A stretch of 64,000 nt of DNA from E44-bin89 sp034409565. GTDB taxonomy: Bacteria > Chloroflexota > Dehalococcoidia > Dehalococcoidales > RBG-16-60-22. A program made the translations under genes and the position numbers. The stretch covers positions 1-64,000 of the forward strand of contig DAOUMS010000003.1 of NCBI GenBank assembly GCA_034409565.1, in the 5' to 3' direction. A model generated the notes under the pieces. It searched no databases. It was not told the DNA's origin and worked only from the letters and a program-made list of their open reading frames with translations. How positions within the stretch are numbered: the first letter of the stretch is position 1; each line of letters starts with the position of its first letter. Positions 30,920 through 38,692 of this stretch are shown in pieces.

Positions 30920-31705
30920 ATGAACCTGTCCCGATTTTCTCTGGAGGGCAAGGTCGCCCTGGTCACCGGCGGTAGCCGGGGCATCGGCCGCGCTATTGCG
31001 CTGGCCTTTGCCGATGCCGGGGCCGATGTTGCCATCAGCGGCCGGAAACTACCTGACCTGGAGCCGGTGGCCGAAGAAATAGGAAAGAAGGGCGTGAAGA
31101 GCCTGGCGGTGGCCAGCCATGTCGCTAGGGGTGAAGAGTCAAAAGCCCTGGTGGACAGGGTGAAAGGGGAGTGGGGGAAAATCGACATCCTGGTCAACAA
31201 CGCTGGCACCAATCCGTACGCCGGGCCGCTGCTGAAGGTCGAAGAATGGGCCTGGGACGTAACCATGAATGTCAACCTCAAGGGGCCATTTTTACTGAGC
31301 CAGCTGGTCGCCAGCGTGATGAAAGAGCAGGGCGGCGGCAGCATCATCAATATGGCATCGATTATGGGCCTGGTCCCCAGCGAGCTTGGTATTTACAGCG
31401 TGACCAAGGCCGGATTGATTATGCTCACCCAGGTCCTGGCCAAGGAATGGGGCCAGTACAAAATCAGGGTGAATGCCATTGCCCCGGGCGTGGTCAAGAC
31501 CAGGCTGAGCGAGGCCCTGTGGAAGGATCCGGTGAAGGGGGAAGAGGCAGCCAGAAGCAAGGCGCTGGGCTATATCGGGGTGCCCGAGGACATTGCCGGA
31601 GCGGCGCTGTTCCTTGCCTCTGATGCGTCGAGCTACATTACCGGGGAAGTTATCGTGGTTGACGGCGGTGAGCTCGTAGGGCCGGCGCCAGACTACGCAG
31701 ACTGA
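30920..31705 (+). CDS. SDR-family oxidoreductase
   Basis: The 261-residue protein has the classical Rossmann motif TGGSRGIGRA (17-26), NNAG in LVNNAGTNPYAG, catalytic Ser in NMASIMG and YSVTKAG with the Tyr and Lys. It belongs to the classical FabG-like group using NAD(P)H. It is 18 bases after the lipoprotein gene and converges on the 4-hydroxybutyryl-CoA dehydratase genes, so a role in acyl-CoA or alcohol metabolism is possible. Confidence 0.9.
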   Translation: MNLSRFSLEGKVALVTGGSRGIGRAIALAFADAGADVAISGRKLPDLEPVAEEIGKKGVKSLAVASHVARGEESKALVDRVKGEWGKIDILVNNAGTNPYAGPLLKVEEWAWDVTMNVNLKGPFLLSQLVASVMKEQGGGSIINMASIMGLVPSELGIYSVTKAGLIMLTQVLAKEWGQYKIRVNAIAPGVVKTRLSEALWKDPVKGEEAARSKALGYIGVPEDIAGAALFLASDASSYITGEVIVVDGGELVGPAPDYAD

Positions 31706-31706
31706 G

Positions 31707-32021
31707 CTAGCTCTTCGGGGAAGAAAAGGATTTGACCTTCTGTATTACCTGAGCGGCCAGTTCTTTTTCCGCAACGGGGACGAGGTCAACCGTTTCCCCG
31801 GCCACAACGATACAGTGCTCGGCCCTTTTCCGGACGCGCTTCTTATCGCCGCAAGCCCTGGGGCAGCCGCACAGGATGACCATGACGTCTATCGCTTTGC
31901 TTCGGCGCGAAACAACCTTGATGTCGGGCGCTTCCTGAAGCGCCTTTTCTATCTCATGGCCTATATCGGAAAGCGCAATCTCTGGATTGCACGAGCCACA
32001 GTACCTGATGGCCACCTTCAT
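31707..32021 (-). CDS. Small Cys-rich protein next to the dehydratase
   Basis: The 104-residue protein begins MKVAIRYCGSCNPEIALSDI and has VILCGCPRACGDKKRVRKRA in the centre, so five cysteines could bind a cluster or metal. It lies 10 bases after the dehydratase stop and is probably in the same operon. I do not know a named family; a redox or cluster-assembly helper is a guess. Confidence 0.65.
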   Translation of the reverse strand: MKVAIRYCGSCNPEIALSDIGHEIEKALQEAPDIKVVSRRSKAIDVMVILCGCPRACGDKKRVRKRAEHCIVVAGETVDLVPVAEKELAAQVIQKVKSFSSPKS

Positions 32022-32031
32022 TTGTGGTTGC

Positions 32032-33492
32032 TCACACCAGTTTTGGCTGCTCTCCGATTTTGGCCAGCTTCTGGGCCAGTCGTTTCTTGCGTTCCCAGTT
32101 TGAGCGCCGCATAATCATGATTCGCTGCGCCTGCGGGGAACCGGCACCGTGCATCGATTCGACCAGGGCGGTACCGCAGGTCATGCCCTCGATAAGCCGT
32201 ATCAGGCGCATTCTATCCCCGGCGGGCACATCGGATACACTTTTAAGGTATTTGTCCACGTATTTGCCGACTTTGCTGTCGCCCCAATCCAGCTCCGATG
32301 GCATGGTCGCCAGCAGGCCGCCGGCAATATCCTGAGCGAGTCGGCCCAGCTCATAGATATATCGGGTGACATTGAGCTTGGTGACATTGGCCAGGAGGGG
32401 GTCGGCCATGAAATTACCCGCTGGCAGCTTGTATCCCTGGCAGGAGCAGGCGATGGAGCAGCAGTAGAGGCTCTCGGCAAGGTGGACCATCTCCACCAGT
32501 TTATCTCTGACATGCGAGGCGTTTGCCGTACCCTGTACCTCGGCCAGCGCATAGGTGGCGCCGGTCAAGACGTCGGCCAGACCAACCTTGCAGCCACCGT
32601 AGTTCTGCCGGTGGGCGGTGGCAAAGCGCTCGACGAGTTCAAAGGCGAAATCATACTCGCCGCACATGAAAACCTGTTCCCAGGGGACAAAGACGTTGTC
32701 AAAGACAATTAGCGCCTCACCGCCAACGATGCCGTATTCCGGGTTGCCCTGATCCATTACGCAGCCGCTGCATTTCCGGTCGTCGTTGGTCTGGCGACCG
32801 AAGATATGCACCAGTCCCGGTGCATCAACCGGCACGTAACAGCACACCGCGTAGTCGGCGTCCGCCTCTTTCAGTGAGCTGGTTGGCATTACTATGTGGC
32901 CGAGGGCGTTGACGGCGCCGGTGATGTGCGCCTTGGCGCCCCTGATGATGATGCCGTCCTTTTTCCGGTCAATGACGTGGACATACTGGTCCGGGTCAGC
33001 CTGCTGACTGGGGGGAAGACTGCGGTCGCCTTTGGGGTCGGTCATGGCACCGGACATAAAGCGGTCCTCTTTCTGGACCTCCTTGAGGAAATTGACGAAT
33101 CTCTTATGGTACCCGGTGTCGTACTTTTTGTCCACTTCATAAGTTACCGAGTAGATGGCATTCAATGCATCGTGACCAACGCAGCGGGCGAAGCAGCTTC
33201 CCGTCTGCTGTCCCAGAGCGCGCAGGGCTTTCACCTTCCGCACCAGGTCATCGGTGCTGTGGTGTACATGTGTGAAAAGGTTTATTTTCTCCCCGGTCAG
33301 GTGGGATTTGGTGGTCAGCAATTCCTCAAATTCAGGCGCCCACGCCATATCATAGGTCAGAGCGGCGGCGTTGATGTGGGGAATAAAAGCCGGGTGATCC
33401 GCCACGCTATCGACTTTCTTCCCCATGTAGTAAATCTCCGGCTTGACCCGGCGCAGGCTCTCCCGATAATCATCACCACGTATCATACCCAT
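32032..33492 (-). CDS. 4-hydroxybutyryl-CoA dehydratase/vinylacetyl-CoA isomerase homologue
   Basis: The 486-residue protein belongs to the HpaB flavoprotein family, but it retains all four ligands that hold the special 4Fe-4S cluster of 4-hydroxybutyryl-CoA dehydratase: C100 and C104 in GSCFARCVGH, H294 and C301 in AHRQNYGGC (the Clostridium enzyme uses C99, C103, H292, C299). This makes a radical dehydratase more likely than a monooxygenase. It points to 4-aminobutyrate/succinate-to-crotonyl-CoA metabolism or a 4-hydroxybutyrate route in an anaerobe. The start is at ATG 33492; a second ATG lies two codons later. Confidence 0.88.
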   Translation of the reverse strand: MGMIRGDDYRESLRRVKPEIYYMGKKVDSVADHPAFIPHINAAALTYDMAWAPEFEELLTTKSHLTGEKINLFTHVHHSTDDLVRKVKALRALGQQTGSCFARCVGHDALNAIYSVTYEVDKKYDTGYHKRFVNFLKEVQKEDRFMSGAMTDPKGDRSLPPSQQADPDQYVHVIDRKKDGIIIRGAKAHITGAVNALGHIVMPTSSLKEADADYAVCCYVPVDAPGLVHIFGRQTNDDRKCSGCVMDQGNPEYGIVGGEALIVFDNVFVPWEQVFMCGEYDFAFELVERFATAHRQNYGGCKVGLADVLTGATYALAEVQGTANASHVRDKLVEMVHLAESLYCCSIACSCQGYKLPAGNFMADPLLANVTKLNVTRYIYELGRLAQDIAGGLLATMPSELDWGDSKVGKYVDKYLKSVSDVPAGDRMRLIRLIEGMTCGTALVESMHGAGSPQAQRIMIMRRSNWERKKRLAQKLAKIGEQPKLV

Positions 33493-33544
33493 AGCCTGAA
33501 ACCTCGCCTCCTTTCTAAATGTGTTTGGTTAGGGAAGAGGCAGA

Positions 33545-33730
33545 TTATTCAAAATAGCCGCGACTGACGGCAAAGGCGACGGCGCCCAGAATCAGAAGCC
33601 CCGAAAGTGAAAACCAGAAAGCCCAGGTGAATTGAGGCATGATTGGCGCAATTACTTCGGCGGCGGTCACGATGCCCATGGCGGCGCTCAGCGCACCTAT
33701 GATACCCAGGATGACGGCGGTTATACCCAT
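33545..33730 (-). CDS. Small two-helix membrane protein (61 aa)
   Basis: It begins MGITAVILGIIGALSAAMGI and has two hydrophobic stretches (about 4-27 and 34-56) with GYFE at the end. An AGGAGGGT-like site lies upstream of the ATG at 33730. It precedes the dehydratase on the same strand by 52 bases. Function unknown. Confidence 0.6.
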   Translation of the reverse strand: MGITAVILGIIGALSAAMGIVTAAEVIAPIMPQFTWAFWFSLSGLLILGAVAFAVSRGYFE

Positions 33731-33881
33731 TACTTACCCTCCTCATATATTATTTTTATCCGTTATGCCTAGTTTATTATATAATTGGGTAATGGACAAG
33801 GCCGTTTACCCTGGCATCGTGGCCGCAAAAAAGAGATAATTACTATATACTTTATTCACAGGTCAGGTAAGGAAGGTGAAT

Positions 33882-34361
33882 ATGCCCGGCATCGAGCAGG
33901 AAATCGGCGATATGCTTCGCCAAAAAAAGATGACATTGGGGACGGTTGAGTCGGCCACCGGCGGGCTCATTTCCCACCGCATCACCAATGTCCCGGGGAG
34001 TTCTGACTACTACAAAGGCTCAATCGTTGCCTACAGTAACGAGGCGAAGATACGCGTGGTTGGGGTGAAGGCGGAGACCATAGACCGGCATGGTGCGGTG
34101 AGCGACCGTGTGGTGGAGGAGATGGCGGAGGGGGGCAGGAAGCGGCTGGCGGTGGATATATGTATCGCCGACACCGGGATTGCCGGGCCGGGTGGGGCCA
34201 CTAAAGAAAAACCGGTGGGATTATTCTATCTTGGCCTGTCCCTGAGAGGCAAAACGGACAGTCGACGGCACAGCTTCACCGGAAGCCGCGAGCAGAACAA
34301 AAAGGATGCCGCAGAAGCCACCCTGCGCTGGCTGAAAGAATACCTGTCCGGTTCAAACTAG
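33882..34361 (+). CDS. pncC: Nicotinamide-nucleotide amidohydrolase (CinA C-terminal type)
   Basis: The 159-residue protein has the CinA-C signature TVESATGGLISHRITNVPGSS with the catalytic Ser/Thr region, then GAVSDRVVEEMAEG and IADTGIAGPGG. The enzyme deamidates NMN in pyridine-nucleotide recycling. ATG 33882 has AGGAAGG five bases upstream; an upstream GTG at 33876 is less well placed. Confidence 0.93.
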   Translation: MPGIEQEIGDMLRQKKMTLGTVESATGGLISHRITNVPGSSDYYKGSIVAYSNEAKIRVVGVKAETIDRHGAVSDRVVEEMAEGGRKRLAVDICIADTGIAGPGGATKEKPVGLFYLGLSLRGKTDSRRHSFTGSREQNKKDAAEATLRWLKEYLSGSN

Positions 34362-34846
34362 GGGTTCAAGACCCATATTGATATATTCAGGGCAGAGGCG
34401 AAGCTCACCCACAGGATATAGGGCACCAGCAGCCATGCCGCTATCGCGTATATCCGGGCAAACTTGAGTATCGTCAGCAGTATCATCAGCCACAGGACAA
34501 CGATGACGATAAACCCGTACAGCGGTGACTGCATCCCGAAGAAGGCCACCGACCACAGGGCGTTCAGAATAAGCTGTACCAGAAAAATGACCAGCGCCAC
34601 CTTTACCCGTCGTTCACCCAGCCCGAAACGCCAGACCAGAAAGGCGGCTATTCCCATGAGCAGGTAGAGGGTAATCCAGGCGGGGGCAAAGAGCCAGTTG
34701 GGTGGGGTGAAAGCCGGTTTCTGGAGGGCGGCATACCAGTTGGGAATCGCTGGCGTGGTAAACACCGAGCCGATGATGCCGGCACACTGGGAGACCACGA
34801 TACTGACAACCAGTTTTATGATGTTAACTGTTTTTGTGTTTTTCAT
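34358..34846 (-). CDS. tspO: TspO/MBR family protein
   Basis: The 162-residue membrane protein has five hydrophobic segments and the TspO signature W..L.KP.F.PP (WYAALQKPAFTPPNWLFAP) and LNALWSVAFFG. Family members bind porphyrins or sterols. It converges with pncC, the stops overlapping by four bases. A minus-strand TTGACA at 34920-34915 overlaps the rph promoter on the other strand. Confidence 0.93.
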   Translation of the reverse strand: MKNTKTVNIIKLVVSIVVSQCAGIIGSVFTTPAIPNWYAALQKPAFTPPNWLFAPAWITLYLLMGIAAFLVWRFGLGERRVKVALVIFLVQLILNALWSVAFFGMQSPLYGFIVIVVLWLMILLTILKFARIYAIAAWLLVPYILWVSFASALNISIWVLNP

Positions 34847-34913
34847 GGCTCAATCTCCATGTTATTCCAGTCTTTTAGGGCTGGTGAGCATTTCTATCAT
34901 ATAATTGGTCAGA

Positions 34914-34942
34914 TTGTCAATATCCATCAGCGGTGTTATACT
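34914..34942 (+). promoter_or_regulatory. Promoter for rph
   Basis: TTGTCA (34914-34919), 17-base spacer and TATACT (34937-34942). Confidence 0.7.
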
Positions 34943-34975
34943 CTGAAATATTGTCGGTAGATATGGAGGTTCCAG

Positions 34976-35701
34976 GTGAAGAGAGCCGATGGACGTGCCT
35001 ATAACGAGCTCCGGCCGGTCAGCATCGCGCCCGGGTTCTTAGTGTATGCCGAGGGCTCGGCGCTGATTGAACTGGGCAATACCCGGGTGCTGTGCTCGGT
35101 CAGCGTTGAAGATAGAGTGCCCCACTTCCTTAAAAACAGCGGGACGGGGTGGCTTACTGCGGAATACGCCATGTTGCCCCGGGCCACACTGACCCGTACC
35201 CCGCGTGACTCCTCGATGGGGAGGGTGGGGGGCAGGAACCAGGAGATCCAGCGCTTCATCGGGCGCTCACTGAGGGCGGTGACCGACCTTGCCGCTCTCG
35301 GGGAGCGGACTTTAATTGTCGACTGCGATGTCATTCAGGCTGACGGCGGCACGAGAACCGCCGCCGTTACCGGTGCTTATGTCGCCCTTTACAAAGCTCT
35401 CCGTAACCTTTCCGAAATGGGAATTATCGCCACTTTGCCGCTCAAGAGCGCGGTGGCCGCCACCAGCGTCGGCATTGTGCATGGCAATATGATGCTGGAC
35501 CTGTGCTATGACGAAGACGGCACGGCCTCGGTTGACTTCAACGTGGTCATGACCAGCAAGGGCGAGTTCGTTGAGGTACAGGGCACCGCTGAGGGCAAGC
35601 CTTTCTCAAGAGGAACCATTGACGAATTGCTTTCTCTGGCTGAGGTGGGGATTCAGCAGCTTTTCCAAGTCCAGCGGACAGCCCTCGAAAAATACAAGTA
35701 G
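34976..35701 (+). CDS. rph: Ribonuclease PH
   Basis: The 241-residue phosphorolytic 3'-5' exonuclease trims tRNA 3' ends. Motifs: GRAYNELRPVSIAPGF, GWLTAEYAMLPRATLTRTPR, GRNQEIQRFIGRSLRA and VDCDVIQADGGTRTAAVTG. The start is GTG 34976, five bases after GGAGGT. Confidence 0.96.
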   Translation: MKRADGRAYNELRPVSIAPGFLVYAEGSALIELGNTRVLCSVSVEDRVPHFLKNSGTGWLTAEYAMLPRATLTRTPRDSSMGRVGGRNQEIQRFIGRSLRAVTDLAALGERTLIVDCDVIQADGGTRTAAVTGAYVALYKALRNLSEMGIIATLPLKSAVAATSVGIVHGNMMLDLCYDEDGTASVDFNVVMTSKGEFVEVQGTAEGKPFSRGTIDELLSLAEVGIQQLFQVQRTALEKYK

Positions 35702-35709
35702 GGATAAAC

Positions 35710-36984
35710 CTACGTTCTTATCTGACCGCTGCCGAAGATGAACCACTTGTAGGTGGTCAGCTCTTTCAGTCCCAGGGGCCCACGGGCGTGGAACTTCTGG
35801 GTGCTGATGCCAACCTCCGCTCCCAGACCGAACTGTGCGCCATCGGTGAAGCGGGTGCTGGCATTCACGTAAACGCAGGCGGCGTCAACTTCGTTGAGGA
35901 AGCGCATGGCGGAAGTGTAATCCTCGGTCAAAATCGCCTCGGAGTGGCCGGAACCATAGCGGGCGATGTGCGCCAGCGCCTCATCGAGGGAGTCAACCAC
36001 CTTGATGGCGGCCACCAGGGATAAAAACTCCTTACCCCAGTCCTCATCTGTTGCCGGGACGAGCTTCAGTCCCGACTGCTTTTTCAGAGCGGCCAGGGCG
36101 CGCTGGTCGCCGTGCATTTCCACGCCGGCCTTGGCCAGTTCCGCAGCCATCAGGGGCAGGTAACGCCCGGCGATGTTAGCATGCACCAGCACCGTGTCCA
36201 GGGCATTGCAGACGGTGGGTCGCTGCACCTTGGCGTTATAGACAATGGCCACCGCCTTGTCCAGGTCGGCGCTTTTATCAACGTAAGTATGGCAGACGCC
36301 GATGCCACCGGTGACCACCGGCATGGTGGCCTTTTCCGCCACGGAGCGGATGAGCCCGGCACCGCCGCGCGGTATAATCAGGTCAATGACACCGTTCATG
36401 GTCAGCATGTGGTCAACGAGGGTATGGTCGGTATTCTCCACGAACTGGACGGCATCATCGGGCATACTGGCGCTGACCGATGCTTCCTGCACTACTCTGG
36501 CCAGAGCGCGGTTGGAGCGTACGGCCTCCCTCCCTCCCCGCAAAATCACGGCGTTGCCGGACTTCAGGCAGAGCGAGGAGATGTCAATGGTCACGTTGGG
36601 GCGGCTCTCGTAAATGGCACCGATGACGCCCAGGGGCACGCGTTTCTTGCCCAGCAGCAGCCCGTTGGGCTGGGTGCGCATGTCGAAGACCTCACCGACG
36701 GGGTCAGGCAGTGACGCTATGTTGAGCACGTCGCTGGCGATGGCTTCAAGGCGGCTCTCGTTCAGCATCAGGCGGTCGAGCATATGGGCGCTCATGCCGG
36801 ACGCTTCCGCTTCTTTGTAGTCCTCTTTATTGGCCGCCAGCACCTCATTTTTCCGGGCCCGCAGGTCGCGGCTGATATTGCCCAGCGCCTTGTTCTTTAT
36901 GTCCGTGGAGGTATAGGCCAGGCGCTTGGATGCTTCTCTGGCGGCTCGTCCCTTGTTTTCCAGTTCCGCAATGGCCGATTTCAT
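35710..36984 (-). CDS. proA: Glutamate-5-semialdehyde dehydrogenase
   Basis: The second step of proline synthesis. The 424-residue protein has GVIGAIYESRPNVTIDISSLCLKSGNAVILRGG (given here only as a region, about 109-141), the catalytic Cys in TVCNALDTVLVH and RFTDGAQFGLGAEVGISTQK near the C-terminus. It lies in the order proB, a small unknown gene, proA. Confidence 0.96.
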   Translation of the reverse strand: MKSAIAELENKGRAAREASKRLAYTSTDIKNKALGNISRDLRARKNEVLAANKEDYKEAEASGMSAHMLDRLMLNESRLEAIASDVLNIASLPDPVGEVFDMRTQPNGLLLGKKRVPLGVIGAIYESRPNVTIDISSLCLKSGNAVILRGGREAVRSNRALARVVQEASVSASMPDDAVQFVENTDHTLVDHMLTMNGVIDLIIPRGGAGLIRSVAEKATMPVVTGGIGVCHTYVDKSADLDKAVAIVYNAKVQRPTVCNALDTVLVHANIAGRYLPLMAAELAKAGVEMHGDQRALAALKKQSGLKLVPATDEDWGKEFLSLVAAIKVVDSLDEALAHIARYGSGHSEAILTEDYTSAMRFLNEVDAACVYVNASTRFTDGAQFGLGAEVGISTQKFHARGPLGLKELTTYKWFIFGSGQIRT

Positions 36985-37057
36985 ACGTAGCTCCGTAGTT
37001 TATTTCAAAACACGATCTTTCGTTAGCAAAAAATGCGTTGAAATCAGGGTTATATTC

Positions 37058-37333
37058 TTATTCCGGTTGTTCCAGGGAACTGGTGCCGGTAAACTGGTAC
37101 ACGTAGCGCGGCGGCACACCACTCACCGCCCGGTTCACCCGCTTCCTCAAGCGACATCTACCCCAGCGCCCGTCGGCCAGTTCAATGACGTGAATGTCGT
37201 TTTCATTGACTTTCTTGTAATCGGTGAGGGTGAGTTCCCCCCACCAGCTGGTCTCGGTCTCATCCTGCAACTGGTAGTTGACTTCAGTGATGAATTCATT
37301 GTCGCTATGCCGGTAGAGCTTGCCTATAGTCAC
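37058..37333 (-). CDS. Uncharacterised 91-aa protein between proB and proA
   Basis: The protein has 91 residues and looks like a small beta-rich domain: MTIGKLYRHSDNEFITEVNY, TSWWGELTLTDY, IHVIELADGRWGRCRLRKRV. The start lies 11 bases after the proB stop. I recognise no family. Its place inside the proline pair may be chance. Confidence 0.65.
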   Translation of the reverse strand: MTIGKLYRHSDNEFITEVNYQLQDETETSWWGELTLTDYKKVNENDIHVIELADGRWGRCRLRKRVNRAVSGVPPRYVYQFTGTSSLEQPE

Positions 37334-37344
37334 TTTACTACCTC

Positions 37345-38493
37345 CTAAAGAACGGCCAAGTTATCCCGGTGCACCACTTCTGGTCCGAAGTCAACACCGA
37401 GCAGCGTGGCGATTTTGTCGGAATGGGCACCTCTTATGAGGTTCACCTCGCCGGAACTGTAATTAATCAGGCCACAGCCGAGGTGCCGCCCATCAGTATC
37501 GTAAATATCGACCAAATCGCCGCGGTCGAATTCGCCTCTGGTTTCTTTTATGCCCGCGGCGAGTAAACTCCGATTTTGCTTTTTTAGCGCCAGCGCTGCC
37601 CCGGAGTCTACCACCAGTTTACCGCGAATTGACAGACCGCTCAAGAGCCAGCGCTTGCGACTCTCAAGTCTGGTGGTGGTCGGTAAGAAACGGGTGCCGA
37701 CTTTTTCCCCGCCCGCCAGCCTCAAAATAATATCCGGCTCGCGGCCGTCGGCAATAATCACGGTTACCCCGGAAGCGGTGGCCAGCCTGGCCGCCTCTAT
37801 TTTGGTGACCATCCCGCCAATACCCAGCGCCCCGGCCTTGTCGGCCAGGCGTTCAATTTCAGTATCAATGTGCTTCACCTCGGCAATGAGCCGGGCACCG
37901 GGGTCGCGCCTCGGGTCGGCAGTGTGCAGGCCGGCAATGTCCGTCAGCAGCAGCAGAAGGTCAGCGTCAACCAGGTTGGCCACCATGGCCGACAGGTTGT
38001 CGTTGTCCCCGAACTTGGCCTCATCAAGCTCGTCGACCGCCACCACGTCGTTTTCGTTGACAACGCAGAGCACCCGCAGCTGCAGCAGGGCGAGCAGCGT
38101 GTTGCGGGCGTTGAGGTACCCGGAGCGGTCGGCAAGGTCGGCCTTGGTGAGCAGCGCCTGGGCGACGGGAATATCGTACTGGCCAAAAAGTTCTTCATAG
38201 ATATGCATGAGGTGGCTCTGGCCCACCGAGCAGAGCACCTGTTTGAAGGGGATGTCCCTTATCTTTCTCTTCAGACCAAGGCGGTGCCGACCGGCAGCCA
38301 TGGCCCCCGAAGACACAACGATAACCTCAACTCCCTGCTGGTGCAGTCGCGCCACCTGGTTGACCAGACGTGACATCATATCACGGTCCAGGTGGTCGCT
38401 GCCGCCGGTAAGCAGGCTGGTACCGAGCTTGACCACCATCCGGTGACAGCTCTGCTCATTCGATTTTAAATTCTGCCCGTTGTTTCGGCTCAT
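37345..38493 (-). CDS. proB: Glutamate 5-kinase with PUA domain
   Basis: The first step of proline synthesis. The 382-residue protein has the kinase domain with VVKLGTSLLTGG, VIVVSSGAMAAGRHRLG, NENDVVAVDEL and FGDNDNLSA, and a C-terminal PUA domain (about 285-365) with KGKLVVDSGAALAL-like sequence. Normal full length for the long form. Confidence 0.96.
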   Translation of the reverse strand: MSRNNGQNLKSNEQSCHRMVVKLGTSLLTGGSDHLDRDMMSRLVNQVARLHQQGVEVIVVSSGAMAAGRHRLGLKRKIRDIPFKQVLCSVGQSHLMHIYEELFGQYDIPVAQALLTKADLADRSGYLNARNTLLALLQLRVLCVVNENDVVAVDELDEAKFGDNDNLSAMVANLVDADLLLLLTDIAGLHTADPRRDPGARLIAEVKHIDTEIERLADKAGALGIGGMVTKIEAARLATASGVTVIIADGREPDIILRLAGGEKVGTRFLPTTTRLESRKRWLLSGLSIRGKLVVDSGAALALKKQNRSLLAAGIKETRGEFDRGDLVDIYDTDGRHLGCGLINYSSGEVNLIRGAHSDKIATLLGVDFGPEVVHRDNLAVL

Positions 38494-38608
38494 ATCACAC
38501 CAGCGAAGATGGTATGTCCCATTATAGCAACCTGAGACGTTCTGGACAAGATGAGCTGGATTACAAAGTTGTTAAAGTAGCGCCGCGTAGCGGAAGTCGA
38601 GAGCATAT

Positions 38609-38637
38609 TTGAGAAGCTGTGTTGACAGTGTTAGAAT
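38609..38637 (+). promoter_or_regulatory. Promoter for mfd
   Basis: TTGAGA (38609-38614), 17-base spacer and TAGAAT (38632-38637). Confidence 0.65.
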
Positions 38638-38644
38638 TAACCGC

Positions 38645-38670
38645 AGGGCTGGTCGTTAGCGACGAGCCCT
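38645..38670 (+). promoter_or_regulatory. Hairpin in the mfd leader
   Basis: AGGGCT-G-GTCG and CGAC-G-AGCCCT form a ten-pair stem broken by a G-G mismatch, with loop TTAG. It ends about 10 bases before the ribosome-binding site of mfd and has no T run, so it is not an ordinary terminator. Confidence 0.5.
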
Positions 38671-38692
38671 AGAGGTGTTTGGGGAATTTTGT

